Positions 18,274 through 24,954 of a DNA stretch of 64,000 nucleotides are shown piece by piece (the first letter of the stretch is position 1; each line of letters opens with the position of its first letter). Position numbers and translations under genes: made by a program. The DNA comes from CAKXIK01 sp050947015 (GTDB lineage: Bacteria; Bacillota; Clostridia; Oscillospirales; Acutalibacteraceae), in NCBI GenBank assembly GCA_050947015.1, contig JBMNVT010000002.1, positions 1-64,000 of the forward strand, given 5' to 3'. Below the pieces are notes generated by a model. It made no database searches. It was not told the DNA's origin and saw nothing but the letters and a program-made list of their open reading frames with translations.

Positions 18274-19008
18274 ATGATCCTTTCTCACGACGACATTGAA
18301 GAAATCGCTGCCGCGACTATCAGCGATTTCAACGACTTCTTTTATAAAGGCGGCATCCCGGCGATGAGGACGATGCCGATCTCAACCCCGATTGATCAAT
18401 TCGCGTCGGAATACCTGAAGCTTCAGGTCTCATTCACCCATCTTTCTTCAGACGGTTCCTTCTGCGGTCTGACAGCTTATGAGGACACCGAATACACCTG
18501 TGAGATTGACGGCGTGACGCGAATCATCCCCCTGAAGCGAAACCAGGTTCTTCTCGACAGCAGTTTCATTCAGCCCGGACAGGTCAAGAAACTCTGCGGA
18601 AAACGTAGATTTACTCTTGCCCACGAATGTGCCCATCAAATTCTTTTTCAACTGGAATCCGATGAAGGCAAGGCTGCTTGCCGAAAACGGTACTCTGCCC
18701 GCAGATGCTATTCCCTGCGCGATCTGAAAACCAGAGAGGACTGGAATGAGTGGCAGGCGAATGTCCTCGGAGCGGCAATCCTGATGCCCAAGGAGGAAAT
18801 CGACTTTGCAATGTGGCGCTTCGCACCTGGTCGGAAGCTGAAAAACTTCTGCGGCTGGTTCCCCTATATGGATCGCTCAGTTCTGAAAATCATGTGCGGG
18901 CTTTTCGGAGTTTCCAAGACGGCCTTGATGATCCGTCTCCGTGAACTCGGACACCTTGAAGACCATCCAGCTTCTGAATACTATGATCCGCTGGAGGTTC
19001 TGGCATGA
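18274..19008 (+). CDS. Second ImmA/IrrE-family metallopeptidase
   Basis: 244 aa. LAHECAHQILFQ is the HExxH zinc motif near residue 117, and WNEWQANVLGAAILMPK supplies the third ligand helix. N- and C-terminal flanks are longer than in the 185-aa paralogue at 15742. The gene has AGGAGG before its ATG, and its stop overlaps the start of the next gene by four bases. The substrate is unknown; a regulator of transfer genes would be the obvious guess. Confidence 0.82.
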   Translation: MILSHDDIEEIAAATISDFNDFFYKGGIPAMRTMPISTPIDQFASEYLKLQVSFTHLSSDGSFCGLTAYEDTEYTCEIDGVTRIIPLKRNQVLLDSSFIQPGQVKKLCGKRRFTLAHECAHQILFQLESDEGKAACRKRYSARRCYSLRDLKTREDWNEWQANVLGAAILMPKEEIDFAMWRFAPGRKLKNFCGWFPYMDRSVLKIMCGLFGVSKTALMIRLRELGHLEDHPASEYYDPLEVLA

Positions 19009-19259
19009 GCAAGGCAACAGTTCATATCCAGGAACCTTCTGAGGAATTGAAGCAAAAAATCATCCGGGCACGAATCGCAATATCAACGCAAAAGCAGAGG
19101 TTCCTGCTGTGCCCTTATTGCAAGCACAAAGCAATCGCAGTATTTGAAGATACCCGCGGTCATGTTGAAGCCAAATGCAGCAAATGCGGGCGCACAACCC
19201 CCTTTGACGTGGTGAACATGAGACGCTTGCGGCTGAATCGAAGATACCGCATTTTCTGA
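19005..19259 (+). CDS. Small zinc-ribbon protein
   Basis: 84 aa. CPYCKHKAIAVFEDTRGHVEAKCSKCG gives two CxxC pairs 20 residues apart, a rubredoxin-like zinc ribbon, with basic tails on both sides (RRLRLNRRYRIF at the end). Its ATG overlaps the preceding stop, so it is cotranslated with the metallopeptidase. Proteins of this size and type are common in Firmicutes conjugative elements; their role is not known. Confidence 0.75.
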   Translation: MSKATVHIQEPSEELKQKIIRARIAISTQKQRFLLCPYCKHKAIAVFEDTRGHVEAKCSKCGRTTPFDVVNMRRLRLNRRYRIF

Positions 19260-19288
19260 AAAACTGAATAACTCATAGCTGAGCTGTG

Positions 19289-19431
19289 GAGCCGCCTGAT
19301 TGGTGTAGTCATCCTAATGCCGCATGAAGCAGAATCAACCGATTCTGTCTTTTTCGGCAGGGATTTCATAACTACCGTCATGCGGCTCTTTTTTGACCTT
19401 TCGGCTGCTCCAGGCAGCGGAAAGGTTTTTT
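19289..19431 (+). ncRNA. Attenuator-like leader RNA before the sigma-like gene
   Basis: Two alternative stems share one strand. GCCGCATGA (19319-19327) pairs with TCATGCGGC (19378-19386), enclosing the hairpin CAGAATC/GATTCTG, and is followed by TTTTTT (19389-19394). GAGCCGC (19289-19295) can instead pair with GCGGCTC (19382-19388), which would break that terminator. A second terminator follows: 12-bp stem 19397-19408 / 19414-19425 with one G-G mismatch, then T6. Transcription into the downstream gene must pass both. Confidence 0.6.
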
Positions 19432-19526
19432 CATGTCTCAGCGTTGGCTTTGCTACATCGCAAAGTACCCGTGATCTCCCGGTTTTGAGTTTCCACCAAA
19501 AACCAAAATCCAAAGGAGATTACGAA

Positions 19527-19982
19527 ATGTACAAGTCAAAAGAATTCGATTACGACCTGTGGACAACCACGGAGAACGGCACGAAACACTATTGGGCCCG
19601 TGTAAAGGCCACGGGTGAAGTGACTGAAGTAAGTCACGAGGTTATGAAATTCCTCCGGGCAGAGGAAAAGAGAGTTTACCGGGAAATCACCGCCATCAAG
19701 AATCACGGTTCGCCGCTTTCTCTCGATGCTCCTCACGACGAGGAAAAGGAAAGCTGGTACGAAGACCATAGGGCCGGGGTTAGCGAAATGGAAACGATTC
19801 TTTTCGAGGAAGAGTTCCGTAAAACCCTGACGCCGAATCAAATCCTTGTTTTTGATGAATGCTTGCTTGGAAACATGTCTGAAACGGTGTTTGCCGTGAA
19901 GCACAGCATCAGCATCCCCGTTGCCTGCAAACGTATTGCCGCCGTCAGAAAAAAAGCAAAAAAATTTTTCGGGGTAGGGTAA
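19527..19982 (+). CDS. Sigma-70 region-4-like protein of conjugative elements
   Basis: 151 aa from the ATG at 19527 after AAAGGAG. It starts with a beta-rich part (DLWTTTENGTKHYWARVKATGEVTEVSHEVMKFLRAEEKRVYREI) and ends in a helix-turn-helix like sigma region 4 (LTPNQILVFDECLLGNMSETVFAVKHSISIPVACKRIAAVRKKAKKFF). Proteins of this form are regular members of Tn1549-like elements and are thought to act in transcription. It lies behind a two-terminator leader. An actual sigma activity is not shown by the sequence. Confidence 0.65.
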   Translation: MYKSKEFDYDLWTTTENGTKHYWARVKATGEVTEVSHEVMKFLRAEEKRVYREITAIKNHGSPLSLDAPHDEEKESWYEDHRAGVSEMETILFEEEFRKTLTPNQILVFDECLLGNMSETVFAVKHSISIPVACKRIAAVRKKAKKFFGVG

Positions 19983-20006
19983 AAAACAGCCGCGAAATGT
20001 CCGTTG

Positions 20007-20407
20007 TCGGGTGAGAGGACAAATCTCTCCCGATGGGATCTGGGATTCAGTTTTCTCCAAACCGTTCAGGTTTGTGTTCCTTGAAAACTGAATATCCAGT
20101 CACCAGGTACATTCCTGATGTCAACAGCCACTCTTACAGGCGCGCCAAGACTCCGCAAGGACGAGCGATAAAGCCCATGTAACAAAAACCGGCTTGCAAC
20201 CGGCAGCGGCCATGACGGGCACCAGGGACAATGATACTTCCGTAATTCGCGGCCCGGCCACAAAGAAGGCGGGGAGGTTAAATCCCTATGGAGCGGCCCA
20301 GCAAGCCGCCGCCTGGTGATTCCCATCGGATTGATAAATCCGCTCTCGGGGTGTCGAGGACAAATAGAGAGAACAAACACGCTTGACAGGGAGCCGGTTC
20401 GCCGGCT
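20007..20407 (+). ncRNA. Gene-free stretch rich in secondary structure, possible non-coding RNA
   Basis: No convincing reading frame exists between 19983 and 20448. Stems visible: TCGGG..AGAG / CTCTCCCGA (20007-20033); an 11-bp perfect stem ATTCAGTTTTC / GAAAACTGAAT (20045-20055 / 20083-20093) enclosing AAAC/GTTT; AGCCGG-TTCG-CCGGCT (20392-20407). A 9-bp long-range complement joins CCGATGGGA (20030-20038) to TCCCATCGG (20321-20329) and competes with the first stem. GAGGACAAAT occurs near both ends (20015, 20356). The function is unknown; it could be a leader, an sRNA or part of a transfer origin. Confidence 0.45.
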
Positions 20408-20448
20408 GGCGGATCGGCTTCCTTATACATCAATCCACGGAGGGAAAC

Positions 20449-20949
20449 ATGACATATCAAGACAGATTCAATAGCGAGCGGTATCTCGATATGACCGCTT
20501 ATCTGGCAATCAGAAATATCGAACGAAGCGAAAGGAGGAAAAGCAAATTGAGAGAAGATTGGGATTTTCGCCGCGGCGATCTTTACATGGCCGATCTTGG
20601 CTATGGAGCGTATGGGTATGACGGAAGCCACGTCCAGGGTGGAGTGCGTCCCGTGGTTTTGCTTCAGAACAACATTGGCAACTTTTACGCTCCGACCCTG
20701 GTGATAGTACCTATTACCTCAAAGATCTGGAAAAAGCCCGATCAACCGACCCACTACCTGATTCGGAAAACCCAGGGCTTGACTTCGGATTGTATTGCTC
20801 TCGGCGAGCAGATCACCACCATTGATAAACGCCAGTGCCTGAAATACCTCGGCAGACTAAGCCGGAAGGAAACAGATGCAATCAAAGAGGCCGCGATTAT
20901 CGGGATCGGGGGCAACGTCGATATTCCCGAAGAAATCGACGCCCCGTGA
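20449..20949 (+). CDS. PemK/MazF-family toxin-like protein
   Basis: 166 aa from the ATG at 20449 with GGAGGG five bases upstream. The MazF fold starts near residue 42: FRRGDLYMADLGYGAYGYDGSHVQGGVRPVVLLQN, then VIVPITSKI, ALGEQITTIDKRQCLKYLG. These are the conserved barrel strands of mRNA endonucleases. An N-terminal extension of about 40 residues is basic and helical. No separate antitoxin gene adjoins it, so it may be a solitary mobile-element MazF whose extension or another gene provides control. Confidence 0.8.
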   Translation: MTYQDRFNSERYLDMTAYLAIRNIERSERRKSKLREDWDFRRGDLYMADLGYGAYGYDGSHVQGGVRPVVLLQNNIGNFYAPTLVIVPITSKIWKKPDQPTHYLIRKTQGLTSDCIALGEQITTIDKRQCLKYLGRLSRKETDAIKEAAIIGIGGNVDIPEEIDAP

Positions 20950-20964
20950 AGAAAGGAGCAGAAC

Positions 20965-21213
20965 ATGAACATAGAAAGAGCAAGCAAGATCTCCCAGGAA
21001 AAAGCGTACCGGGTCATGCTCCGTGATTACCCGGATGTGATGAATATCCAGCAAGTAAGCCAGATTCTTCGTGTGAGTACAAAGGCTGTATATAAACTCA
21101 TCCGTGAGGGACAGCTTTGCTGTCTCATAATCGGCAAAGCATATCGCGTCCCCAAAGTCCACCTTCTGGAATATCTCTGCGTCGGCTCCCGAAGCCAGCA
21201 GCAGGCAGTCTGA
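20965..21213 (+). CDS. Excisionase-type helix-turn-helix protein
   Basis: 82 aa, 15 bases after the MazF-like gene and directly before the integrase. DYPDVMNIQQVSQILRVSTKAVYKLIREGQLCCLIIGKAYRVPKVHLLEYL is the MerR/excisionase-like winged helix that directs Xis proteins to attachment-site arms. It would bias the integrase toward excision. The C-terminal tail is short and polar. Confidence 0.85.
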   Translation: MNIERASKISQEKAYRVMLRDYPDVMNIQQVSQILRVSTKAVYKLIREGQLCCLIIGKAYRVPKVHLLEYLCVGSRSQQQAV

Positions 21214-21320
21214 TTCTATTCAAAAAAAGTTCAAGGCGGCATCCTTGTCCCCCTGAGATCGAATGAAGTATAATGATCTCGGTCAACGACAAGTGCCGCC
21301 CTGCGAGAAAGGAGTACATA

Positions 21321-22475
21321 ATGGTAGCAGGACATGTAAGAGAAAAGAAAGGATATTTCTACGCGGTACTTAACTATACCGATGCCTTCGGAAACCGGAA
21401 GACAAAATGGATTAAAACCGGCTTGCCGGTCAAAGGCAACAAGAAAAAAGCGGAGGCGTTTCTGCAAGAGCAACGGCGACTTTTCGTTCAGGATGCACCG
21501 TCCTCCAACGATATGCTTTTCGCTGATTTCATGGAACAGTGGCTTGAAGTCGTGAAGACTTCCATCGCTGTGCCGACCTATGCTTCCTATTGTAACATGG
21601 TAAAGAAGGTCATTAGTCCCTATTTCAGAGAGAAAGAGATCACGTTGAAAGGATTGACTGCCAAGGACATTCAGGACTTCTACCTGAAACAGCTTGAACG
21701 TGTCAGCGCGGCTTCCGTGATCCACTACCACTCAAACATCCACAAGGCTTTGAAATACGCTGTGAAGCTCGACCTTATTCCGGGAAACCCCGCCGACAAG
21801 GTTGAACGGCCCAGGAAGGAAAAATTTGTTGCGAGTTTCTATGACGCCGATGAAATCAATAAGCTCTTTGAGATTGCGAAAGGAACAAAACTGGAAATGC
21901 CGATCCTTTTCGGAGCTTTCTACGGCCTGCGCCGCAGTGAGGCGATTGGCCTTAAATGGGACGCCATCGATTTTGAGGCTGACACCATCACGATCAAGCA
22001 CACAGTAACGTCCGTTAATCTCGACGGCAAGCATATTCTCGTGCCCCAGGACACGACAAAAACCAAGTCCAGTAGAAGAACCCTTCCTCTTGTTCCTTTC
22101 GTCAAGGAAAGGTTACTGAGCCTCCAGGAAGAGCAGAAAGAAAACCGTCGCCTTTGCGGACGCTGCTATAACAGGGAGTTTGAAGGCTATATCTGCGTCA
22201 ATGAAGTTGGGGATCTTATCAAGCCTGAGTATGTATCTTCAAGATTCGGCGAGTTTCTGGAGGAAAACGGGATGCGCAGGATCAGATTCCACGATCTCCG
22301 GCACTCCTGTGCCTCACTGATGCTCTCCAGCGGAGTTCCTATGAAGCAGATCCAGGAATGGCTTGGTCACAGCGATTTCTCAACAACGGCAAACATTTAC
22401 GCCCATCTGGAGTACAGCTCTAAGATTTCCTCGGCTGATGCGATGCTTTCCGGGCTTGGAATTACAGCTTCTTAA
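21321..22475 (+). CDS. int: Tyrosine recombinase (integrase) of the element
   Basis: 384 aa from the ATG at 21321 (AAAGGAG upstream). It has an N-terminal AP2-like arm-binding part (YFYAVLNYTDAFGNRKTKWIKTGLPV), a SAM-like core-binding domain, and a catalytic domain with GLRRSEAIGLKW (Arg), HDLRHSCASLML (His, Arg), WLGHSDFSTTANIYAHL (His, nucleophile Tyr). It ends about 90 bp from the 3' end of tRNA-Ser. The tRNA and three 5'-half copies identify the anticodon arm of tRNA-Ser(CGA) as its family's target. Confidence 0.95.
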   Translation: MVAGHVREKKGYFYAVLNYTDAFGNRKTKWIKTGLPVKGNKKKAEAFLQEQRRLFVQDAPSSNDMLFADFMEQWLEVVKTSIAVPTYASYCNMVKKVISPYFREKEITLKGLTAKDIQDFYLKQLERVSAASVIHYHSNIHKALKYAVKLDLIPGNPADKVERPRKEKFVASFYDADEINKLFEIAKGTKLEMPILFGAFYGLRRSEAIGLKWDAIDFEADTITIKHTVTSVNLDGKHILVPQDTTKTKSSRRTLPLVPFVKERLLSLQEEQKENRRLCGRCYNREFEGYICVNEVGDLIKPEYVSSRFGEFLEENGMRRIRFHDLRHSCASLMLSSGVPMKQIQEWLGHSDFSTTANIYAHLEYSSKISSADAMLSGLGITAS

Positions 22476-22562
22476 CAGCCAGGGAACAAGAACACGATGG
22501 GTAATCCCTCGGAGCAAAAAGTGGAAAGTGCCCGTTTCCGGACACTTTCCACTCAAGTCTGG

Positions 22563-22648
22563 CGGAGAGGATGGGATTCGAACCCATGTGGGATTGCTCC
22601 CAAACTGATTTCGAGTCAGCCCCGTTATGACCACTTCGATACCTCTCC
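22563..22648 (-). tRNA. tRNA-Ser (anticodon CGA)
   Basis: Acceptor GGAGAGG pairs with CCTCTCC, followed by discriminator G. The anticodon loop reads CTCGAAA inside the stem TGACT/AATCA, giving anticodon CGA. A long variable arm (GGGAGCAATCCC) fits a serine tRNA, and the T arm GGGTTCGAATCCC is canonical. The 3' CCA is not encoded. The 3' half (22563-22606) is probably supplied by the integrated element, while the 5' half belonged to the original gene. Confidence 0.93.
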
Positions 22649-22691
22649 GTGTTTATCTCAACATCCGCCCCCCGAAAATCACCCAGGATTT

Positions 22692-22714
22692 TGGGGAGAA
22701 CTGATGGGGAGAAC
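22692..22714. repeat. Direct repeat TGGGGAGAAC, likely integrase arm site
   Basis: Two exact copies of TGGGGAGAAC at 22692-22701 and 22705-22714, period 13. Such tandem decamers beside an attachment core are typical arm-type sites of tyrosine integrases. They lie on the right of the intact tRNA, so they may belong to an earlier element's attachment site. Confidence 0.5.
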
Positions 22715-22798
22715 ACATATGATATTTAGTTTTCGATCCCTCCGAAAACCCAGCAAAATCAAGGCTTCCGGGGTTTGGAGGGTACATAAAGGTCACAT

Positions 22799-22840
22799 GA
22801 TTTCGAGTCAGGCTCGTTATGACCACTTCGATACGCCTCC
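22799..22840 (-). pseudogene. tRNA-Ser 5'-half remnant 1
   Basis: 42 nt matching the 5' half of the intact tRNA at 38 of 42 positions, from the acceptor 5' strand to the anticodon loop. It ends exactly at GATTTCGAGT (plus strand), the same boundary as the other copies. No 3' half follows. Read as a leftover attachment site. Confidence 0.75.
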
Positions 22841-22990
22841 ATATTCTATTTTAATACACCGAGCCTTTCGAAAAAGTCAAGGCAAAGTGTAGAAAAACCG
22901 TAGAAATTGGTAAAAAGCTAAATTTTCAAAATCCCGCAAACCCGCGAAAACTCAAGGGTTTCCCGCATTTTCAAAGCAACTGACCGAGTG

Positions 22991-23031
22991 GATTTCGAGT
23001 GCTGCACCTTCGACCACTCGGACAACTCTCC
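22991..23031 (-). pseudogene. tRNA-Ser 5'-half remnant 2, different isoacceptor body
   Basis: 41 nt ending at the same GATTTCGAGT boundary and 192 bp from remnant 1. The D-arm region differs (minus strand GGAGAGTTGTCCGAGTGG then GTCGAAGGTGCAGC), closer to another serine tRNA, while the anticodon stem-loop core is kept. No 3' half follows. Confidence 0.7.
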
Positions 23032-23170
23032 ATATGTTAACTCTGAAATTCTGAAAAATACTGAGGACAGAACAACAGGGCAGAACAGCAAAATATTCAC
23101 TTTTTTGAACCGGAACAAACCCGCATAAATACTGGGATTTCAGGTGGACGAAACGGACAACTCCCCGCAA

Positions 23171-23212
23171 GATTTCGAGTCAGCCTCGTTACGACCACTT
23201 CGAAACCTCTCC
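23171..23212 (-). pseudogene. tRNA-Ser 5'-half remnant 3
   Basis: 42 nt very close to the 5' half of the intact tRNA, again cut at GATTTCGAGT. It lies 180 bp from remnant 2. As the rightmost copy it may be the original chromosomal position of the tRNA before repeated integrations. Confidence 0.72.
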
Positions 23213-23584
23213 GTATATGTTAACTCGGATTTCCGAGATTAACACAAAAATAAAAGACTCTGTGAGAATTCTTTCGATTGCACTGCACATACTATCAAAC
23301 AGCAGAGCAATGCGGCAAAACAAATTAAAAATGTGCCTGCACAAGCTGACAGCTTTAAAATTATACAACAGAAATAATTGTGTGTCAAGCTGAAAAAATC
23401 AGCTCCTGAAAAACCTACAAAAAAATCAGCTCCTGAAAAACAGCACTGCCTTATTTGAAGCACCTTCCATTTTAAGATCAGGTATACATTTGTGCAAAAT
23501 AGCTGATTTTTTAATTGGACCTTTTCGCTTTCTCTGCGCAAAGGAAAATTCTGAGGAAACGCCCGTTAATTTCATGACAAGCTC
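23213..23584. other. Gene-free region between tRNA remnants and gapA
   Basis: AT-rich, with no credible gene. It contains a 22-nt direct repeat (23393-23414 and 23420-23441, core ATCAGCTCCTGAAAAAC, period 27) and AGCTGATTTTTT at 23502-23513. The latter is the reverse complement of the repeat's start and can fold with the second copy into a terminator-like hairpin. This marks the boundary between element debris and the chromosome. Confidence 0.6.
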
Positions 23585-23613
23585 TTGTAAATACGAAACA
23601 AATGCGATATTAT
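23585..23613 (+). promoter_or_regulatory. Promoter of gapA
   Basis: TTGTAA (23585-23590), 17-base spacer, TATTAT (23608-23613). The leader that follows holds the hairpin GGCATGTG / CACATGCC near 23655 and two copies of TGTCCACCCA, then AGGAGGT just before the gapA start. The leader could be a site of regulation. Confidence 0.7.
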
Positions 23614-23759
23614 TATAAGTAATAAGCTATGCGATGTGTAACAGTTCTAACGGGCATGTGTCCACCCACATGCCTGCCGTCTGCAATGTCCACCCATTGT
23701 ACGATGCAGCTGAAATGCACACAGCGGCTTAACCAAAAAAATTAGGAGGTTCCAAAACA

Positions 23760-24779
23760 ATGGCAATTAAAGTTGGCATCAATGGTTTTGGCCGCATCGG
23801 CCGTCTGGTTTTCCGCGCTGCTGTTTCTCAGCCGGAAACCTTTGAAATTGTAGGAATCAACGATCCGTTCATCGATTTGGACTACATGGTTTATATGGTA
23901 AAGTATGATTCCATGCATGGTCATTTTGACGGCGAAGTAACGACCGAAGATGGCAAGCTGGTCGTCAATGGCCGTAAGATTGAGGTCTATGCTGAAAAAG
24001 AACCGTCCATGATTCCGTGGGGTCAGATCAATGCAGAGTATGTTGTTGAATCCACCGGTGTGTTCTGCACCACCGAAAAGGCTTCTGCTCATCTGCAGGG
24101 CGGTGCAAAAAAGGTTGTTATCTCCGCTCCTGCAAAGGATAAAGAAACCCCGACCTTCGTCTGCGGCGTTAACCTTGACAAATACACCAAGGACATGAAG
24201 GTTGTTTCCAACGCTTCCTGCACCACGAACTGCCTTGCTCCGCTGACCAAAGTGATCAACGATAAGTTCGGTATTGTGGAAGGCCTGATGACGACCGTTC
24301 ATTCCACCACCGCCACCCAGAAAACCGTTGACGGCCCGTCAAAGAAAGACTGGCGCGGCGGTCGTGCTGCTTCCGGCAACATCATCCCGTCTTCCACGGG
24401 CGCTGCCAAAGCCTGCGCGCTTGTTATTCCGGAAGTCAAGGGCAAACTGACCGGTATGTCTTTCCGCGTTCCGACGCTGGATGTTTCGGTTGTTGACCTG
24501 ACCTGTCGTCTGGAGAAGGCTGCTACGATGGATGAGATCAATGCCGCTGTCAAAGAAGCTTCCGAGACTTCTATGAAGGGTATTCTGGGCTACACGGACG
24601 AAGCGGTTGTTTCTTCCGATTTCCTGGGCGATTCCAGAACCTCCATTTATGATGCTACCGCCGGTATTGCGCTGAACGACCATTTCTTCAAGCTGGTCTC
24701 CTGGTACGATAACGAATGGGGCTACAGCAACAAGGTGCTTGACCTGATTAAACACATGAGCAAGGTCGATCACGAATAA
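23760..24779 (+). CDS. gapA: Glyceraldehyde-3-phosphate dehydrogenase, type I
   Basis: 339 aa. Oxidises and phosphorylates glyceraldehyde 3-phosphate with NAD in glycolysis, in the cytosol. INGFGRIGRLVFRA is the nucleotide-binding loop, SNASCTTNCLAPL holds the catalytic Cys near residue 155, and WYDNEWGYSNKVLD is the conserved C-terminal signature. It has AGGAGGT upstream and a strong terminator downstream, so it is monocistronic. First clear chromosomal gene right of the mobile element. Confidence 0.97.
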   Translation: MAIKVGINGFGRIGRLVFRAAVSQPETFEIVGINDPFIDLDYMVYMVKYDSMHGHFDGEVTTEDGKLVVNGRKIEVYAEKEPSMIPWGQINAEYVVESTGVFCTTEKASAHLQGGAKKVVISAPAKDKETPTFVCGVNLDKYTKDMKVVSNASCTTNCLAPLTKVINDKFGIVEGLMTTVHSTTATQKTVDGPSKKDWRGGRAASGNIIPSSTGAAKACALVIPEVKGKLTGMSFRVPTLDVSVVDLTCRLEKAATMDEINAAVKEASETSMKGILGYTDEAVVSSDFLGDSRTSIYDATAGIALNDHFFKLVSWYDNEWGYSNKVLDLIKHMSKVDHE

Positions 24780-24798
24780 TTTTTCGGACTACTCTTGG

Positions 24799-24826
24799 AA
24801 ATCAAGTTGTCCGGACAACTTGATTT
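24799..24826. repeat. 28-bp perfect palindrome after gapA
   Basis: AAATCAAGTTGTCC followed directly by its exact reverse complement. It sits between the gapA stop and its terminator and may stabilise the mRNA 3' end or act as a second hairpin of the termination region. Confidence 0.7.
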
Positions 24827-24830
24827 CTTC

Positions 24831-24865
24831 GGACTGCGCCCTCAGCTGGGGTGCAGTCCTTTTTT
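24831..24865 (+). terminator. Terminator of gapA
   Basis: GGACTGC / GCAGTCC stem with additional CCC/GGG pairing inside, followed by TTTTTT. Located about 50 nt after the gapA stop. Confidence 0.85.
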
Positions 24866-24954
24866 ATTACTTGTCCTCTTTTTATTACATAAAAAGAGGA
24901 TGCCGCGCCACATGACATCGACATCCCCTTTTGTTTTACAAAAGAATATGACGC

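Noticed and set aside
20383..20411. TTGACA as a -35 box before the mazF-like gene
   Set aside because: No -10-like hexamer at 15-19 bases; the sequence there is the GC-rich UUCG hairpin.
22563..23212. CRISPR-like array (regular spacing of about 190 bp)
   Set aside because: The repeated unit is a tRNA 5' half, spacers are far too long and there are no cas genes.
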